Shown one piece after another: positions 21,552-29,107 of a DNA stretch of 64,000 bases (within the stretch, counting starts at the first letter, position 1; each line of letters begins with the position of its first letter). The notes under the pieces are model-generated. The model worked only from the letters and a program-made list of their open reading frames with translations, did no database searches and was not told the origin of the DNA. The position numbers and the translations under genes are program-made. This stretch comes from Pontiella desulfatans. GTDB lineage: Bacteria > Verrucomicrobiota > Kiritimatiellia > Kiritimatiellales > Pontiellaceae. Location of the stretch: positions 1,736,001 through 1,800,000 of the forward strand of contig NZ_CAAHFG010000001.1 of the NCBI RefSeq assembly GCF_900890425.1, written 5' to 3'.

Positions 21552-21697
21552 ATGAGGTATGCCAGTTTTTCGCATTCCCGGAGAACGAGCGAAACCCGGT
21601 CAAGCATGGCTTCGTAGAGTACCCGGTAGCACAAAATCAACCCATATGCGCTCATGGCCACGATGAATCCCGTCAGTGCTGTTTTAATTGTTTTCAT
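21548..21697 (-). CDS. small membrane protein, 49 residues, unknown
   Basis: A short convergent ORF preceded by AGGGAGAAGCC, a strong ribosome site 3-4 bases ahead of ATG. The protein begins MKTIKTALTGFIVAMSAYGL and continues ILCYRVLYEA, giving one membrane segment of about 20 residues (9-28), then an amphipathic tail with two cysteines (C23, C42). Its last bases overlap the sulfatase stop region. No family was recognised. Ribosome site, hydrophobic profile and lack of conflicting gene support it; conservation is untested. Confidence 0.45.
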   Translation of the reverse strand: MKTIKTALTGFIVAMSAYGLILCYRVLYEAMLDRVSLVLRECEKLAYLI

Positions 21698-22020
21698 GGC
21701 TTCTCCCTGTCTGCCAGCGGTTGTCCATCGCGGGATTGCGGTGGTAGTGCGCTAGCGACAACCACCCCTATTGCATAGGGTGTGCCATCGCCTTTTCCAG
21801 GGGCGCAAGTATATTCGCGGCAACGGAATGGGACGTTTGTCGCGTGTTTTAGGGGTTGTTTTCGGCGAACCTTGCATGAATAGCATGCATACAGTTAATG
21901 AAGGCTTGCGCATCTATTGGCCAAAAGTCCTATATCCACGCGGTAAGCCCGCTGTTATAGATGGGCGTTCCAACCTGTGGCTCCGGGAATCGAGACGTAG
22001 TGCTGGTAAAAAGGGTTTTC
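21698..22020 (+). promoter_or_regulatory. regulatory region upstream of sugar porter
   Basis: No gene seen in 323 bases. It holds a near-palindrome CACCCCTAT-TGC-ATAGGGTG (21763-21782) and the operator-like GGCCAAAAGTCCTAT (21919-21933), 100 bases before the porter ATG. TTATAG at 21954 is a possible -10 element. The last 40 bases lead into the ATG at 22021 with only a weak ribosome site (AAAAAGGG). Confidence 0.5.
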
Positions 22021-23583
22021 ATGAATAAACAGGTTAAGGCATTTTTCTATTCGGTGGTCGTGGCTCTCGGCGGTTTCGTCTTCGGCCTCGATGCCGCGGT
22101 GATTTCCGGCACGGTCAAATTCATTACTGCGGAGTTCGGGCTCAACGATCTTCAGGTGGGCACGGCAGTCAGTGCGCCGGGGTTCGGCGTGCTCATCGCA
22201 CTGTTGATTACGCCGTGGCTGTGTAATCGCTTCGGTCGTAAGAAGACACTGATCCTGATTTCCGCCCTCTATTGGGTGTCGGCTGTTACTTCCGCGCTCG
22301 CGCCGACTTATTGGAGCCTTGTCGCAGCCCGCTTCCTGGGCGGGTTGGCGTTCACCTCGCTCACCGTGGCTGCAATGTATATTGGCGAGGTTGCGCCGCC
22401 TCGCTGGCGCGGCAAGCTGGTATCGATCAACCAAATGAACATTGTCTTTGGTCTGTCGGCGGCCTATTTCGTGAACTACTTCCTGATTCAGGCCATGAAT
22501 AACGATGCCGGGTGGGCCGTTGCCGTGAACCTGAAGGAGAATATCTGGCGCTTCATGCTCGGTTCGGAAATTATTCCCGCATTCATCTGGCTCGGCCTGC
22601 TGTTTCTTATTCCCGAGAGCCCGCGCTGGCTGGTGTATCGCGGGCGCATCGAAGAGGCCAAGGCGATCATGCACCGCATTACGCCGGATGATGAGATTGA
22701 TGGGCAGGTCAAGGCGATGGAAGAGAGCCTGCATCATGGAACCGAAGAGCTCTCGGGGCTTTCCCAGTTCCGCGAGCTGTTCCATAAGCGCATGCGGCTG
22801 GTGGTCGTTGTTGCGGTCGTCATTGCGGTTGCCCAGCAACTGTCGGGCATCAATGCCATCCTGTTTTACGCACCCACGGTCTTTGAGCAGCTTGGCGGAG
22901 GAACCGATGCCGCGTTTGCCCAGTCGCTCTGGGTGGGCCTCGTTTCCGTGATCTTCACGCTGGGTGCGATTCTGCTGGTCGACCGGTTGGGGCGGCGGCC
23001 TTTGATCCTGATCGGCCTGATGTGGGTGGTGGTGAGTCATTCCCTGTGCTGGTGGGGCTTCAATACGGCGCGCTACACGTTGAGTGAAGAGGCGGTTGTT
23101 GAGCTTCCCGCGGAAGTTGACGCGGCCGCGCTGAAGCCGATGCTCGGTCAGGAATTCAAGAGCGATATCGCATTCAAGAGCGCGCTCATCGATGCATTGG
23201 GCGAGACCGAGGCGCGGGTGCATTCAGCCGAGATTCTCAAACAATCCGCGGATATGAACGCAACGCTGATCCTGATCGGCATCCTCAGCTTTATTTCCGC
23301 GTTCCACTTCTCGCTGGGGCCGGTGATGTGGGTGCTGTTTTCGGAACTGTTTCCGACCTCGTTGCGCGGCGTTGCGATACCCTTTTTTGTGTTGATCAGC
23401 AGTGTGATCAGCTTCCTCGTGCAAAAGTTTTTTCCGTGGCAGCTCGCGAACATGGGCGGCGAAGCCATATTTATGTTCTACGGGATCGTTGCATTGGTCG
23501 GCTTTGTCTGGTTACTGCCGATCCTGCCGGAAACGAAGAATTTGAGTATTGAAGAGATCCAGCTGAAGCTGGAAAGAAAATAG
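22021..23583 (+). CDS. sugar-porter-family MFS transporter
   Basis: 520 residues with twelve predicted membrane segments and the SP-family marks: GFVFGLDAAVISG, NRFGRKKTLI, LGGLAFTSLTVAAMYIGEVAP, IPESPRWLVYRGR, QQLSGINAILFYAP, DRLGRRPLI and the terminal LPETKNLSIEEI. An extra loop of about 70 residues (YTLSEEAVVELPAEVD to AEILKQSADMN) lies between segments 9 and 10, where most porters have a short loop. It likely imports a monosaccharide or disaccharide from agar breakdown. The start at 22021 rather than 21961 agrees with the porter N-terminus. Confidence 0.92.
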   Translation: MNKQVKAFFYSVVVALGGFVFGLDAAVISGTVKFITAEFGLNDLQVGTAVSAPGFGVLIALLITPWLCNRFGRKKTLILISALYWVSAVTSALAPTYWSLVAARFLGGLAFTSLTVAAMYIGEVAPPRWRGKLVSINQMNIVFGLSAAYFVNYFLIQAMNNDAGWAVAVNLKENIWRFMLGSEIIPAFIWLGLLFLIPESPRWLVYRGRIEEAKAIMHRITPDDEIDGQVKAMEESLHHGTEELSGLSQFRELFHKRMRLVVVVAVVIAVAQQLSGINAILFYAPTVFEQLGGGTDAAFAQSLWVGLVSVIFTLGAILLVDRLGRRPLILIGLMWVVVSHSLCWWGFNTARYTLSEEAVVELPAEVDAAALKPMLGQEFKSDIAFKSALIDALGETEARVHSAEILKQSADMNATLILIGILSFISAFHFSLGPVMWVLFSELFPTSLRGVAIPFFVLISSVISFLVQKFFPWQLANMGGEAIFMFYGIVALVGFVWLLPILPETKNLSIEEIQLKLERK

Positions 23584-23584
23584 A

Positions 23585-23723
23585 TTTCGGAGGATTGGAA
23601 TTCCTGTGCCTGCGGAGGTGCCGCGGGGTTGGTTGGATAACCTATCTTGGTAACGGTGTTCGGATTGCCTAGACCGTAAGCCAGGTTAGCTGGAACGAAG
23701 ATCTCCGGGTGGGAATGAACCAA
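23585..23723 (-). pseudogene. possible FKBP-type peptidyl-prolyl isomerase remnant
   Basis: Minus-strand frame reads MVHSHPEIFVPANLAYGLGN and then NTVTKIGYPTNPAAPPQAQEF. EIFVPANLAYG resembles the FKBP segment in which (E)LFIP..LAYG is conserved, but the rest of the domain and a proper start are missing. It lies antisense in the leader between the porter and the UroD-like gene. The match is short, so this is a tentative remnant. Confidence 0.3.
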
Positions 23724-23734
23724 AGGTAATCAAA

Positions 23735-25003
23735 ATGAATATATCGAAACAGGACGTCGGGATCCTGCGGGAGCTGGGCAGAAAGGCGGCGGAGCTTTCC
23801 GCAACGGACGACAACAAACAGAAGATCGACAAGTGGACGCGGTTGACGGATCTCGACAAGAGCGCCGGGCCGCTGCAGCTGATCCACCTCTGGCCGCTGG
23901 CCTGGGCGGAAGCGTTGCCGGACGAACAACACCTGGTTTGCCAAAACGAAACCGCACGCAACTATGAGCGCGATCTGCGCCAGCGCATCTGGTCGGTGGA
24001 AAACCTGCACGACGATACGGTCATCGAACCGGTCATCCGCTATCCGCACTGCGTCGAGATCACGGCCTATCCCGAGCTTCCCGTCATGGCGCACTATGCC
24101 TCCGACGACCACGCGAAGACCGGCGCCTTTAAGTTTGAGTCGCCGATCGTCGAGATGGCTGATATCGAGAAAATCGGCGATCCGGTGGTGAAGGTCGATG
24201 CCGAACAACGCGAAGGTTATAAAGCCGAAGCGGAGGAAATCTTCGGTGGCATTCTTGACGTGATTCCAACCGGGATTTATTTTGCGGCCAAAGTGGTGGA
24301 TGAATGGGCCGGGTTGCGCGGCATGGAAAATGTCTACACCGATATGATGGATGAATCGGAGTGGACGCACGAGGCGTTGCAGCGGATTGCCGACAACTTC
24401 CAGAAGCGTTTCCAGACATTGGAAGAGCAGGGGCTTTGGGGCCCGTGGGAAAAATCAGACCCGCTGGGATCAACCGGCCTGCGCTTCAATCCAGATATCC
24501 CGAACTATCAGGACATCATGAAAAAGGGTAAGGCCGATCTGATGGATACCTGGGCCTTCACCTGCGCCGAGGGGTTCAACTGCGTTTCTCCGGGCATGCA
24601 CGAGGAGTTCGATCTGCCCTACAATGTGCAGCTGATGAAACTCTTCAAGTGGGTCAACGTGGGGTGTTGCGAAGTGCTGCACAACAAGGTTGAGTTTGTG
24701 AAGAACGTGCCGAACGTGCGCCGGATATCGGTCAGCGAATGGTGCGATTTCGAGAAGGCCGGCGCCGAGATCGGCACCGAGCTGCTCTATGGCTACAAGC
24801 CCTCCGGCGTGCCGTTCCTCGGCGACGGATTGCACGAGGATCAAGTCCGCAAGGAGCTTCGACGCGTTTTGGATGCGGCGAAGGATTGCCCGCTGGAAAT
24901 GATTCTCAACATCGGCGGCACCCTGGGTGGTGGCGACGGCGCCGCCAAGCTGGTGGAGTGGACAAAGATTGCGAAGGAAGAAATCGAAGCAACCAAGGGT
25001 TAG
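23735..25003 (+). CDS. uroporphyrinogen decarboxylase-family (UroD-like) methyltransferase candidate
   Basis: 422 residues of the URO-D superfamily but not HemE: it lacks the HemE N-terminal PVWxMRQAGR motif and has the KWVNVGCCEVLHNKVEFV segment, followed by PNVRRISVSEWCDFEKA, seen in a PVC and clostridial UroD-like group. The superfamily includes corrinoid-dependent methyltransferases such as MtaA, CmuA and O-demethylase components, in which Cys/His ligands bind zinc. The C-C-x5-H cluster could serve that way. No signal peptide. It is placed between a sugar porter and a cytoplasmic GH117, suggesting a step in sugar processing, for example demethylation of 6-O-methyl-galactose. That is a hypothesis; no corrinoid protein is in the window. 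RBS AAAGGTAATC is weak. Confidence 0.7.
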   Translation: MNISKQDVGILRELGRKAAELSATDDNKQKIDKWTRLTDLDKSAGPLQLIHLWPLAWAEALPDEQHLVCQNETARNYERDLRQRIWSVENLHDDTVIEPVIRYPHCVEITAYPELPVMAHYASDDHAKTGAFKFESPIVEMADIEKIGDPVVKVDAEQREGYKAEAEEIFGGILDVIPTGIYFAAKVVDEWAGLRGMENVYTDMMDESEWTHEALQRIADNFQKRFQTLEEQGLWGPWEKSDPLGSTGLRFNPDIPNYQDIMKKGKADLMDTWAFTCAEGFNCVSPGMHEEFDLPYNVQLMKLFKWVNVGCCEVLHNKVEFVKNVPNVRRISVSEWCDFEKAGAEIGTELLYGYKPSGVPFLGDGLHEDQVRKELRRVLDAAKDCPLEMILNIGGTLGGGDGAAKLVEWTKIAKEEIEATKG

Positions 25004-25024
25004 ACTTTTGAATGGAGGTTACAA

Positions 25025-26101
25025 ATGAGTGAAAAAAAAATGAGTGCGGCAACGAAGCGGGCGATGGAACGGAATTATTTCCAGGGCCCGGAATGGTATT
25101 GCGAGATTGTTTCCAAACCGATCACCGGCGATCTGGCGGAAGAGCGCGATGGCATGGTACGGCGCGATCCGAGTGCCGTGATTGAAGTAGACGGCCTCTA
25201 CCACGTTTGGTACAGCCGCTCCACCGGCAAGAGCCATGGCTTTGGCAGTGGCGACCTGGAGGCCAAGACCTTCCCGTGGGACCATTGCGATCTGTGGCAT
25301 GCCACCAGCAAGGACGGCTGGCACTGGGAAGAGCAGGAGCTGGCCGTGGCCCGCGGCGAAAAAGGGGCCTATGACGACCGCAGCGTCTTCACGCCCGAAA
25401 TCCTCGCGCATGACGGGAAATTCTATCTGGTCTATCAGGTGGTCACCTCCCCGTATGTGCGCCGCTCGTACGAAAACATTTCCATCTCGGTTGCCGATTC
25501 TCCCTGCGGCCCGTGGGAAAAGTTGCCGGGGCCGGTGCTGGAGGCCGAGCAGGACGGGGAGTGGGAAGGCGATGCGGACAACCGTTTCCTCGTGAAGAGC
25601 AAGGGTAGCTTCGACAGCCATAAAGTGCATGACCCGACCCTGATGTTTTTCAACGACAAGTTTTACCTCTATTACAAAGGCGAGCCGATGGGCGAGGAAA
25701 TGTTCATGGGCGGTCGCGAAACCAAATGGGGGGTTGCCATTGCCGACCAGGTGGAGGGGCCGTATGTGAAGAGCGAATATAATCCGATCTCCAACTCCGG
25801 CCATGAAATCTGCGTGTGGCACTACAACGGCGGTATTGCCGGCATGCTGACCACCGACGGGCCCGAGCGCAACACGATGCAGTGGGCGCCGGACGGCATC
25901 AACTTCGAGATCAAGGCCTACATCAAGGGCGCGCCGGAAGCCAACGGCCTGTTCCGCACGCCCGATCACGACCAGCATCCGCTTGAAGGCCTGCGCTGGG
26001 GACTTTGCCACGAAGTAACCAACCAGGCCGGCTGGATGCGCCGCTTCGAGGTGGATGAAGGGCTGAAGTCCTTTTTCATCAACCGCAATACCTACGAGTA
26101 G
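25025..26101 (+). CDS. cytoplasmic GH117 neoagarobiose hydrolase-like enzyme
   Basis: 358 residues, no signal peptide. The five-bladed propeller family GH117 is recognised from [19 protein letters not shown] (D48), [61 protein letters not shown] and [17 protein letters not shown]117 releases 3,6-anhydro-L-galactose from neoagaro-oligosaccharides. Cytoplasmic location fits hydrolysis after import by the neighbouring porters. GGAGGT lies close to the ATG, and the gap from the UroD-like stop is 21 bases. A paralogue with a signal peptide is at 47457. Confidence 0.92.
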   Translation: MSEKKMSAATKRAMERNYFQGPEWYCEIVSKPITGDLAEERDGMVRRDPSAVIEVDGLYHVWYSRSTGKSHGFGSGDLEAKTFPWDHCDLWHATSKDGWHWEEQELAVARGEKGAYDDRSVFTPEILAHDGKFYLVYQVVTSPYVRRSYENISISVADSPCGPWEKLPGPVLEAEQDGEWEGDADNRFLVKSKGSFDSHKVHDPTLMFFNDKFYLYYKGEPMGEEMFMGGRETKWGVAIADQVEGPYVKSEYNPISNSGHEICVWHYNGGIAGMLTTDGPERNTMQWAPDGINFEIKAYIKGAPEANGLFRTPDHDQHPLEGLRWGLCHEVTNQAGWMRRFEVDEGLKSFFINRNTYE

Positions 26102-26165
26102 AGGCAGTGGGCATGGCATTGTCCCTATGGCTACGTAATAACAATGGGTGCCCGCCGGATTCCTC

Positions 26166-26177
26166 GGACATTTGTCC
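26166..26177 (+). promoter_or_regulatory. operator-like GGACATTTGTCC palindrome
   Basis: Perfect 5-bp half sites GGACA and TGTCC around TT, 93 bases before the GH16 ATG. It is similar in size and setting to the GGTC sites at 12056 and 32041. Confidence 0.35.
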
Positions 26178-26219
26178 CAGTAGGCAATATGCGTTATCTT
26201 TGCGAGCGTAGTCATGCAT

Positions 26220-26236
26220 AGCGGAATTGTTCCGCT
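26220..26236 (+). promoter_or_regulatory. inverted repeat near GH16 start
   Basis: AGCGGAA-TTG-TTCCGCT, a perfect 7-bp inverted repeat 22 bases before the ATG at 26259. It could be an operator or a 5' leader hairpin that affects translation. Confidence 0.45.
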
Positions 26237-26258
26237 ATCGCGGACTGGAAAATTGATT

Positions 26259-27521
26259 ATGAAAAAAGAATATTTAGTTTCAGCCTTGGCCGTTGTGGGC
26301 ATGAACGTATGGGCGGCGGATTGGGATGGAGTTGCCGTTCCGGCCGATGCCGGGCCGAATAATACGTGGGAGTTGCAAACGGCTCCATCCGACGATTTTA
26401 ATTATGAATTCAAGGCGGCTTCGTCCAAGGCAAACTTTGGAAACCATAAGTGGTATAATTTCTACCATAACGAGTGGGATGGCCCGGGGACAACCTATTG
26501 GCAATTCGACCATGTATCCGTGGATGGCACTGATCTGGTGATTAAGGCATCGCGCAATCCGAGCACAGTGAAAATGGGCGTGCCCGGCGTTAATGCCGGC
26601 TGCATTACATCCCACAGCAAGGTTAAATATCCGGTGTTTGTGGAAGCCAGCGTGAGTGTGGCGGATATTGCGTTGGCTTCCGATGTTTGGTTGCTGAGTA
26701 TGGATGACACGCAGGAAATCGACATCATCGAATGTTATGGCGGGGCCAACTATTTCCAGGAATTCATTCATCTCAGCCATCACTCTTTCATCCGTCATCC
26801 ATTCACCGATTATCAGCCGAAGGATGAGAATAGCTGGTGGGCAAAACCGGGCGTTACAAACTGGGGGGCGTATTGCTTCAACAGGGGAAACCGAAAATAT
26901 ATTCGTATTGGCGTGAACTGGATTGGCCCCAAGCATTTCGAATATTACATCGATGGGGAGTTGGTGCGGGTTTTGTACGACAAGGCTTTCGCAACGAAAA
27001 AAGGGACCACGTGGCACTATACCTATCCAACCATGTCCAACGGAAAGCTCGATAGCGGCGGCGGTTACCAAACGGTGGTGGAACTTGCGACCGGGACTGA
27101 ATATTCGTTCGAAATATTAAAAGGCACGAGCAATGCATCCAGCACTTCCGTGATCGATCCGTATAACTATCAAAGGGGACATGGTTTCACTAAGGAGCTG
27201 GATATCATCATCAACGTTGAATCGCAGGATTGGCATGTTGCCGCCGGCAGAACACCTTCCGATGCGGATTTAAAGAATCCCGATAAAAACACCATGAAAG
27301 TGGACTGGATTCGGGTGTATAAGCCCGTCATGAAGGGGGGTGCAGCGGCCAAGGCTCCTTCGGCGGAACCGGGCAAACCGAAGTCGTCCTGGATGGCCTT
27401 CATGGAGGACGACTGCAAGAAAAAGGGACAGACCTTCCACGCAAAATGGTTTTCAGACCGTTTTGACCGGCTGGATAGAAACGGCGACGGAATCCTGCAG
27501 GACTCGGAACGTCCGAAATAG
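26259..27521 (+). CDS. exported GH16 beta-agarase/porphyranase with EF-hand tail
   Basis: 420 residues. After a signal peptide (MKKEYLVSALAVVGMNVWA) comes WDGVAVPADAGPNNTWELQ, the start typical of GH16 agarases. Then KWYNFYHNEWDGPGTTYWQ and the catalytic QEIDIIECYGG (nucleophile E153, D155, acid/base E158). The lectin-like domain ends at MKVDWIRVYKP. A linker follows, and a tail with DRNGDGILQDSE has the calcium-loop spacing of an EF-hand. The ATG at 26259 restores the signal peptide. It is an extracellular endo-enzyme cutting agarose or porphyran. It has its own upstream palindromes, so it is probably regulated separately. Confidence 0.92.
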   Translation: MKKEYLVSALAVVGMNVWAADWDGVAVPADAGPNNTWELQTAPSDDFNYEFKAASSKANFGNHKWYNFYHNEWDGPGTTYWQFDHVSVDGTDLVIKASRNPSTVKMGVPGVNAGCITSHSKVKYPVFVEASVSVADIALASDVWLLSMDDTQEIDIIECYGGANYFQEFIHLSHHSFIRHPFTDYQPKDENSWWAKPGVTNWGAYCFNRGNRKYIRIGVNWIGPKHFEYYIDGELVRVLYDKAFATKKGTTWHYTYPTMSNGKLDSGGGYQTVVELATGTEYSFEILKGTSNASSTSVIDPYNYQRGHGFTKELDIIINVESQDWHVAAGRTPSDADLKNPDKNTMKVDWIRVYKPVMKGGAAAKAPSAEPGKPKSSWMAFMEDDCKKKGQTFHAKWFSDRFDRLDRNGDGILQDSERPK

Positions 27522-27524
27522 CGC

Positions 27525-27686
27525 CTAACCTGGCAGCGCCGGAACCCAATCGACCTTCGCCTCTATGGCATCGGATATCTGTACAAGTATCCATTGGCGG
27601 TTGTCGGTTATGACGCCTTCGCCTATTTCAAGTCCATCAGCCTGGACGCAAATGTCTTCGAGTAATCCGCGTCCAGGTGAACTCCG
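27525..27686 (-). pseudogene. orphan C-terminal coding fragment, periplasmic-adaptor-like
   Basis: A 53-codon open frame on the minus strand without a start codon. It reads LLEDICVQADGLEIGEGVI, then TDNRQWILVQISDAIEAKVD and WVPALPG before TAG. The V-x-GL-x-x-G-x-x-V-I pattern resembles the C-terminal part of RND/HlyD membrane-fusion proteins. The 5' side is lost at a stop near 27687. It looks like a gene remnant in the rearranged stretch after the agarase. The family match is weak. Confidence 0.35.
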
Positions 27687-27689
27687 TTA

Positions 27690-27960
27690 ATACTTCCATC
27701 TCCCCGAAGCGCTTGAAGCGGTGAGAAGAACAACAACTATTAAGGTGTGCCCTTGCACCTGTGGGTCGCTTTGGATTGCACGGCGTCGCTTGACGGCTAG
27801 CCTCTCGTTAGGCGCGCTGCGAGTGACATAGAATCGGCTTCGACGAATTAAGGGATATGCATGTTTTGTGGAGAAATGGCTGAGAAAATATTTTTTGAAA
27901 GAATTTGAGCGAGGGTGTCTTTTATGAGTTGATGTCGATGTTTTCTACTAACTAGGGGAA
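27690..27960. other. gene-free, low-GC stretch
   Basis: No supportable gene. It contains a small GGTG...CACC hairpin near 27751 and a CTCGTTAGGCGCGCTGCGAG stretch near 27805-27824 whose GTTAGGCGC complements GCGCCTAAC at 27521-27529. Base composition falls toward AT from about 27840. Confidence 0.4.
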
Positions 27961-27971
27961 GGGGAATGATG

Positions 27972-28787
27972 ATGAAATTTCTAGGAATGCTATTTGTAGT
28001 ATACTTTTCAGTAAATACATTTGCGAGCCACACTACTGTGAAAGATGCTCCCTTGAACTATTTGTTTTCCAATATGACAACCAATACTGTGGATCTCGGG
28101 GGGAAATATGTGCAAGTATATGTTGTTTACGGTAGCGATGGCATAGCTACGGGAGAAGCTTGTGAGTTTCGTTTTTATGACGATGCATATGCTCTCGTTC
28201 CTTTTGAAAGTTATCTTTCTACAAATAAACTCAGCACAACGAGAATATCTCTGCGCTACAAAACCAATGCTTCTGCTTTTAACAATTGGAGAGCCAACCT
28301 ATGCGGTCGATTGGAAATCGAAGCTTTATCCGGATCCGTGTCAATTGCATCAGTGGAATTCACGGTGGTTGATTTAACTGATAACATGTATCAAGAGACC
28401 ATTCTGCAACCAAGTACACTTATCCAAACTACTACACTTGGAACTCCGGTTTCATGGTTGCAAAACCTTGGATATACGGGGGATTGGGATACAGCTGATG
28501 TAGCAGACCCGGATGATGATAATTTTTTAAATTGGCAGGAATATGTGGCTGATACGCTTGCTCTTGATGGAGCAGATTTCTTGAAGATAAATATACGAGA
28601 GGGCAACATATCTTTTGACAGTTCTACATCTTGCGTATACGCGGTAGATTGTACCCATAATATGTCTGAGCCCAACTGGATTGAATACACAAACAATGTA
28701 ATTGGAACTGGAAACCAGATCCTGTTGCCATCCTGTGGTGCTACTAATGAAGCCTTCTTTCAACTGCACGTGGAACGAATTCCATGA
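27972..28787 (+). CDS. secreted hypothetical protein, AT-rich
   Basis: About 271 residues with a signal peptide (MKFLGMLFVVYFSVNTFA). The N-terminal two-thirds is an unrecognised beta-rich domain. The C-terminal third has the PVC-type tail SWLQNLGYTGDWDTADVADP, DDDNFLNWQEYVADT, then a short beta segment (FDSSTSCVYAVDCTHNM and NWIEYTNNV). Three ATGs in a row (27966, 27969, 27972) follow AGGGGAAGGGGA; 27972 gives the best spacing. Codon usage is much more AT-rich than in flanking genes, which suggests transfer or a fast-evolving accessory gene. Function unknown. Confidence 0.7.
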   Translation: MKFLGMLFVVYFSVNTFASHTTVKDAPLNYLFSNMTTNTVDLGGKYVQVYVVYGSDGIATGEACEFRFYDDAYALVPFESYLSTNKLSTTRISLRYKTNASAFNNWRANLCGRLEIEALSGSVSIASVEFTVVDLTDNMYQETILQPSTLIQTTTLGTPVSWLQNLGYTGDWDTADVADPDDDNFLNWQEYVADTLALDGADFLKINIREGNISFDSSTSCVYAVDCTHNMSEPNWIEYTNNVIGTGNQILLPSCGATNEAFFQLHVERIP

Positions 28788-29107
28788 GGTTGTTTCTCTA
28801 ACCAGATTTGTTCGGTACCCTAAGGTGTGGAAATCGTGAATCCGCTGGAGGGAACTATGGACACTGTTTTGTCTGGAAGGATTTTAAGGGAGCCATCCGT
28901 GATGCGAAGATAGCCTATCCGACCAAAGTGGAAAACCCTGCATCCTATTCCTTGAAGTGGGCTTTAGCATTCCGAGCCTCCACTGCGGTAGCTCAATGGT
29001 TCCGCGTTCCGGTTGCATTGAAGGCACGGGTTCCTGCCGGGGATCACCATTAAGAATGATTTACCGTGCTTGGAAAAGCGCTGGCACTCGGGTATAGATG
29101 GTCGTCG
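28788..29107. other. intergenic stretch with no recognised gene
   Basis: 320 bases between the AT-rich gene and the histidine kinase. Short frames exist but lack ribosome sites or recognisable protein pattern. A GACCAAAGTGG word near 28921 faintly resembles the operator-like motif seen elsewhere. The kinase promoter is expected here but was not pinned down. Confidence 0.35.

Noticed and set aside
21771-22028. Plus-strand frame of 85 codons upstream of the porter
   Set aside because: No ribosome site or family pattern; it overlaps operator-like sequences and the porter start.
27521-27816. Integron attC-like pair GCGCCTAAC...GTTAGGCGC
   Set aside because: The outer core words fit the consensus, but they are nearly 300 bases apart, the inner arms are not complementary, and no integrase or cassette pattern is present.
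28808-29053. Plus-strand frame of 81 codons before the histidine kinase
   Set aside because: Weak start and no recognisable protein features; treated as intergenic.
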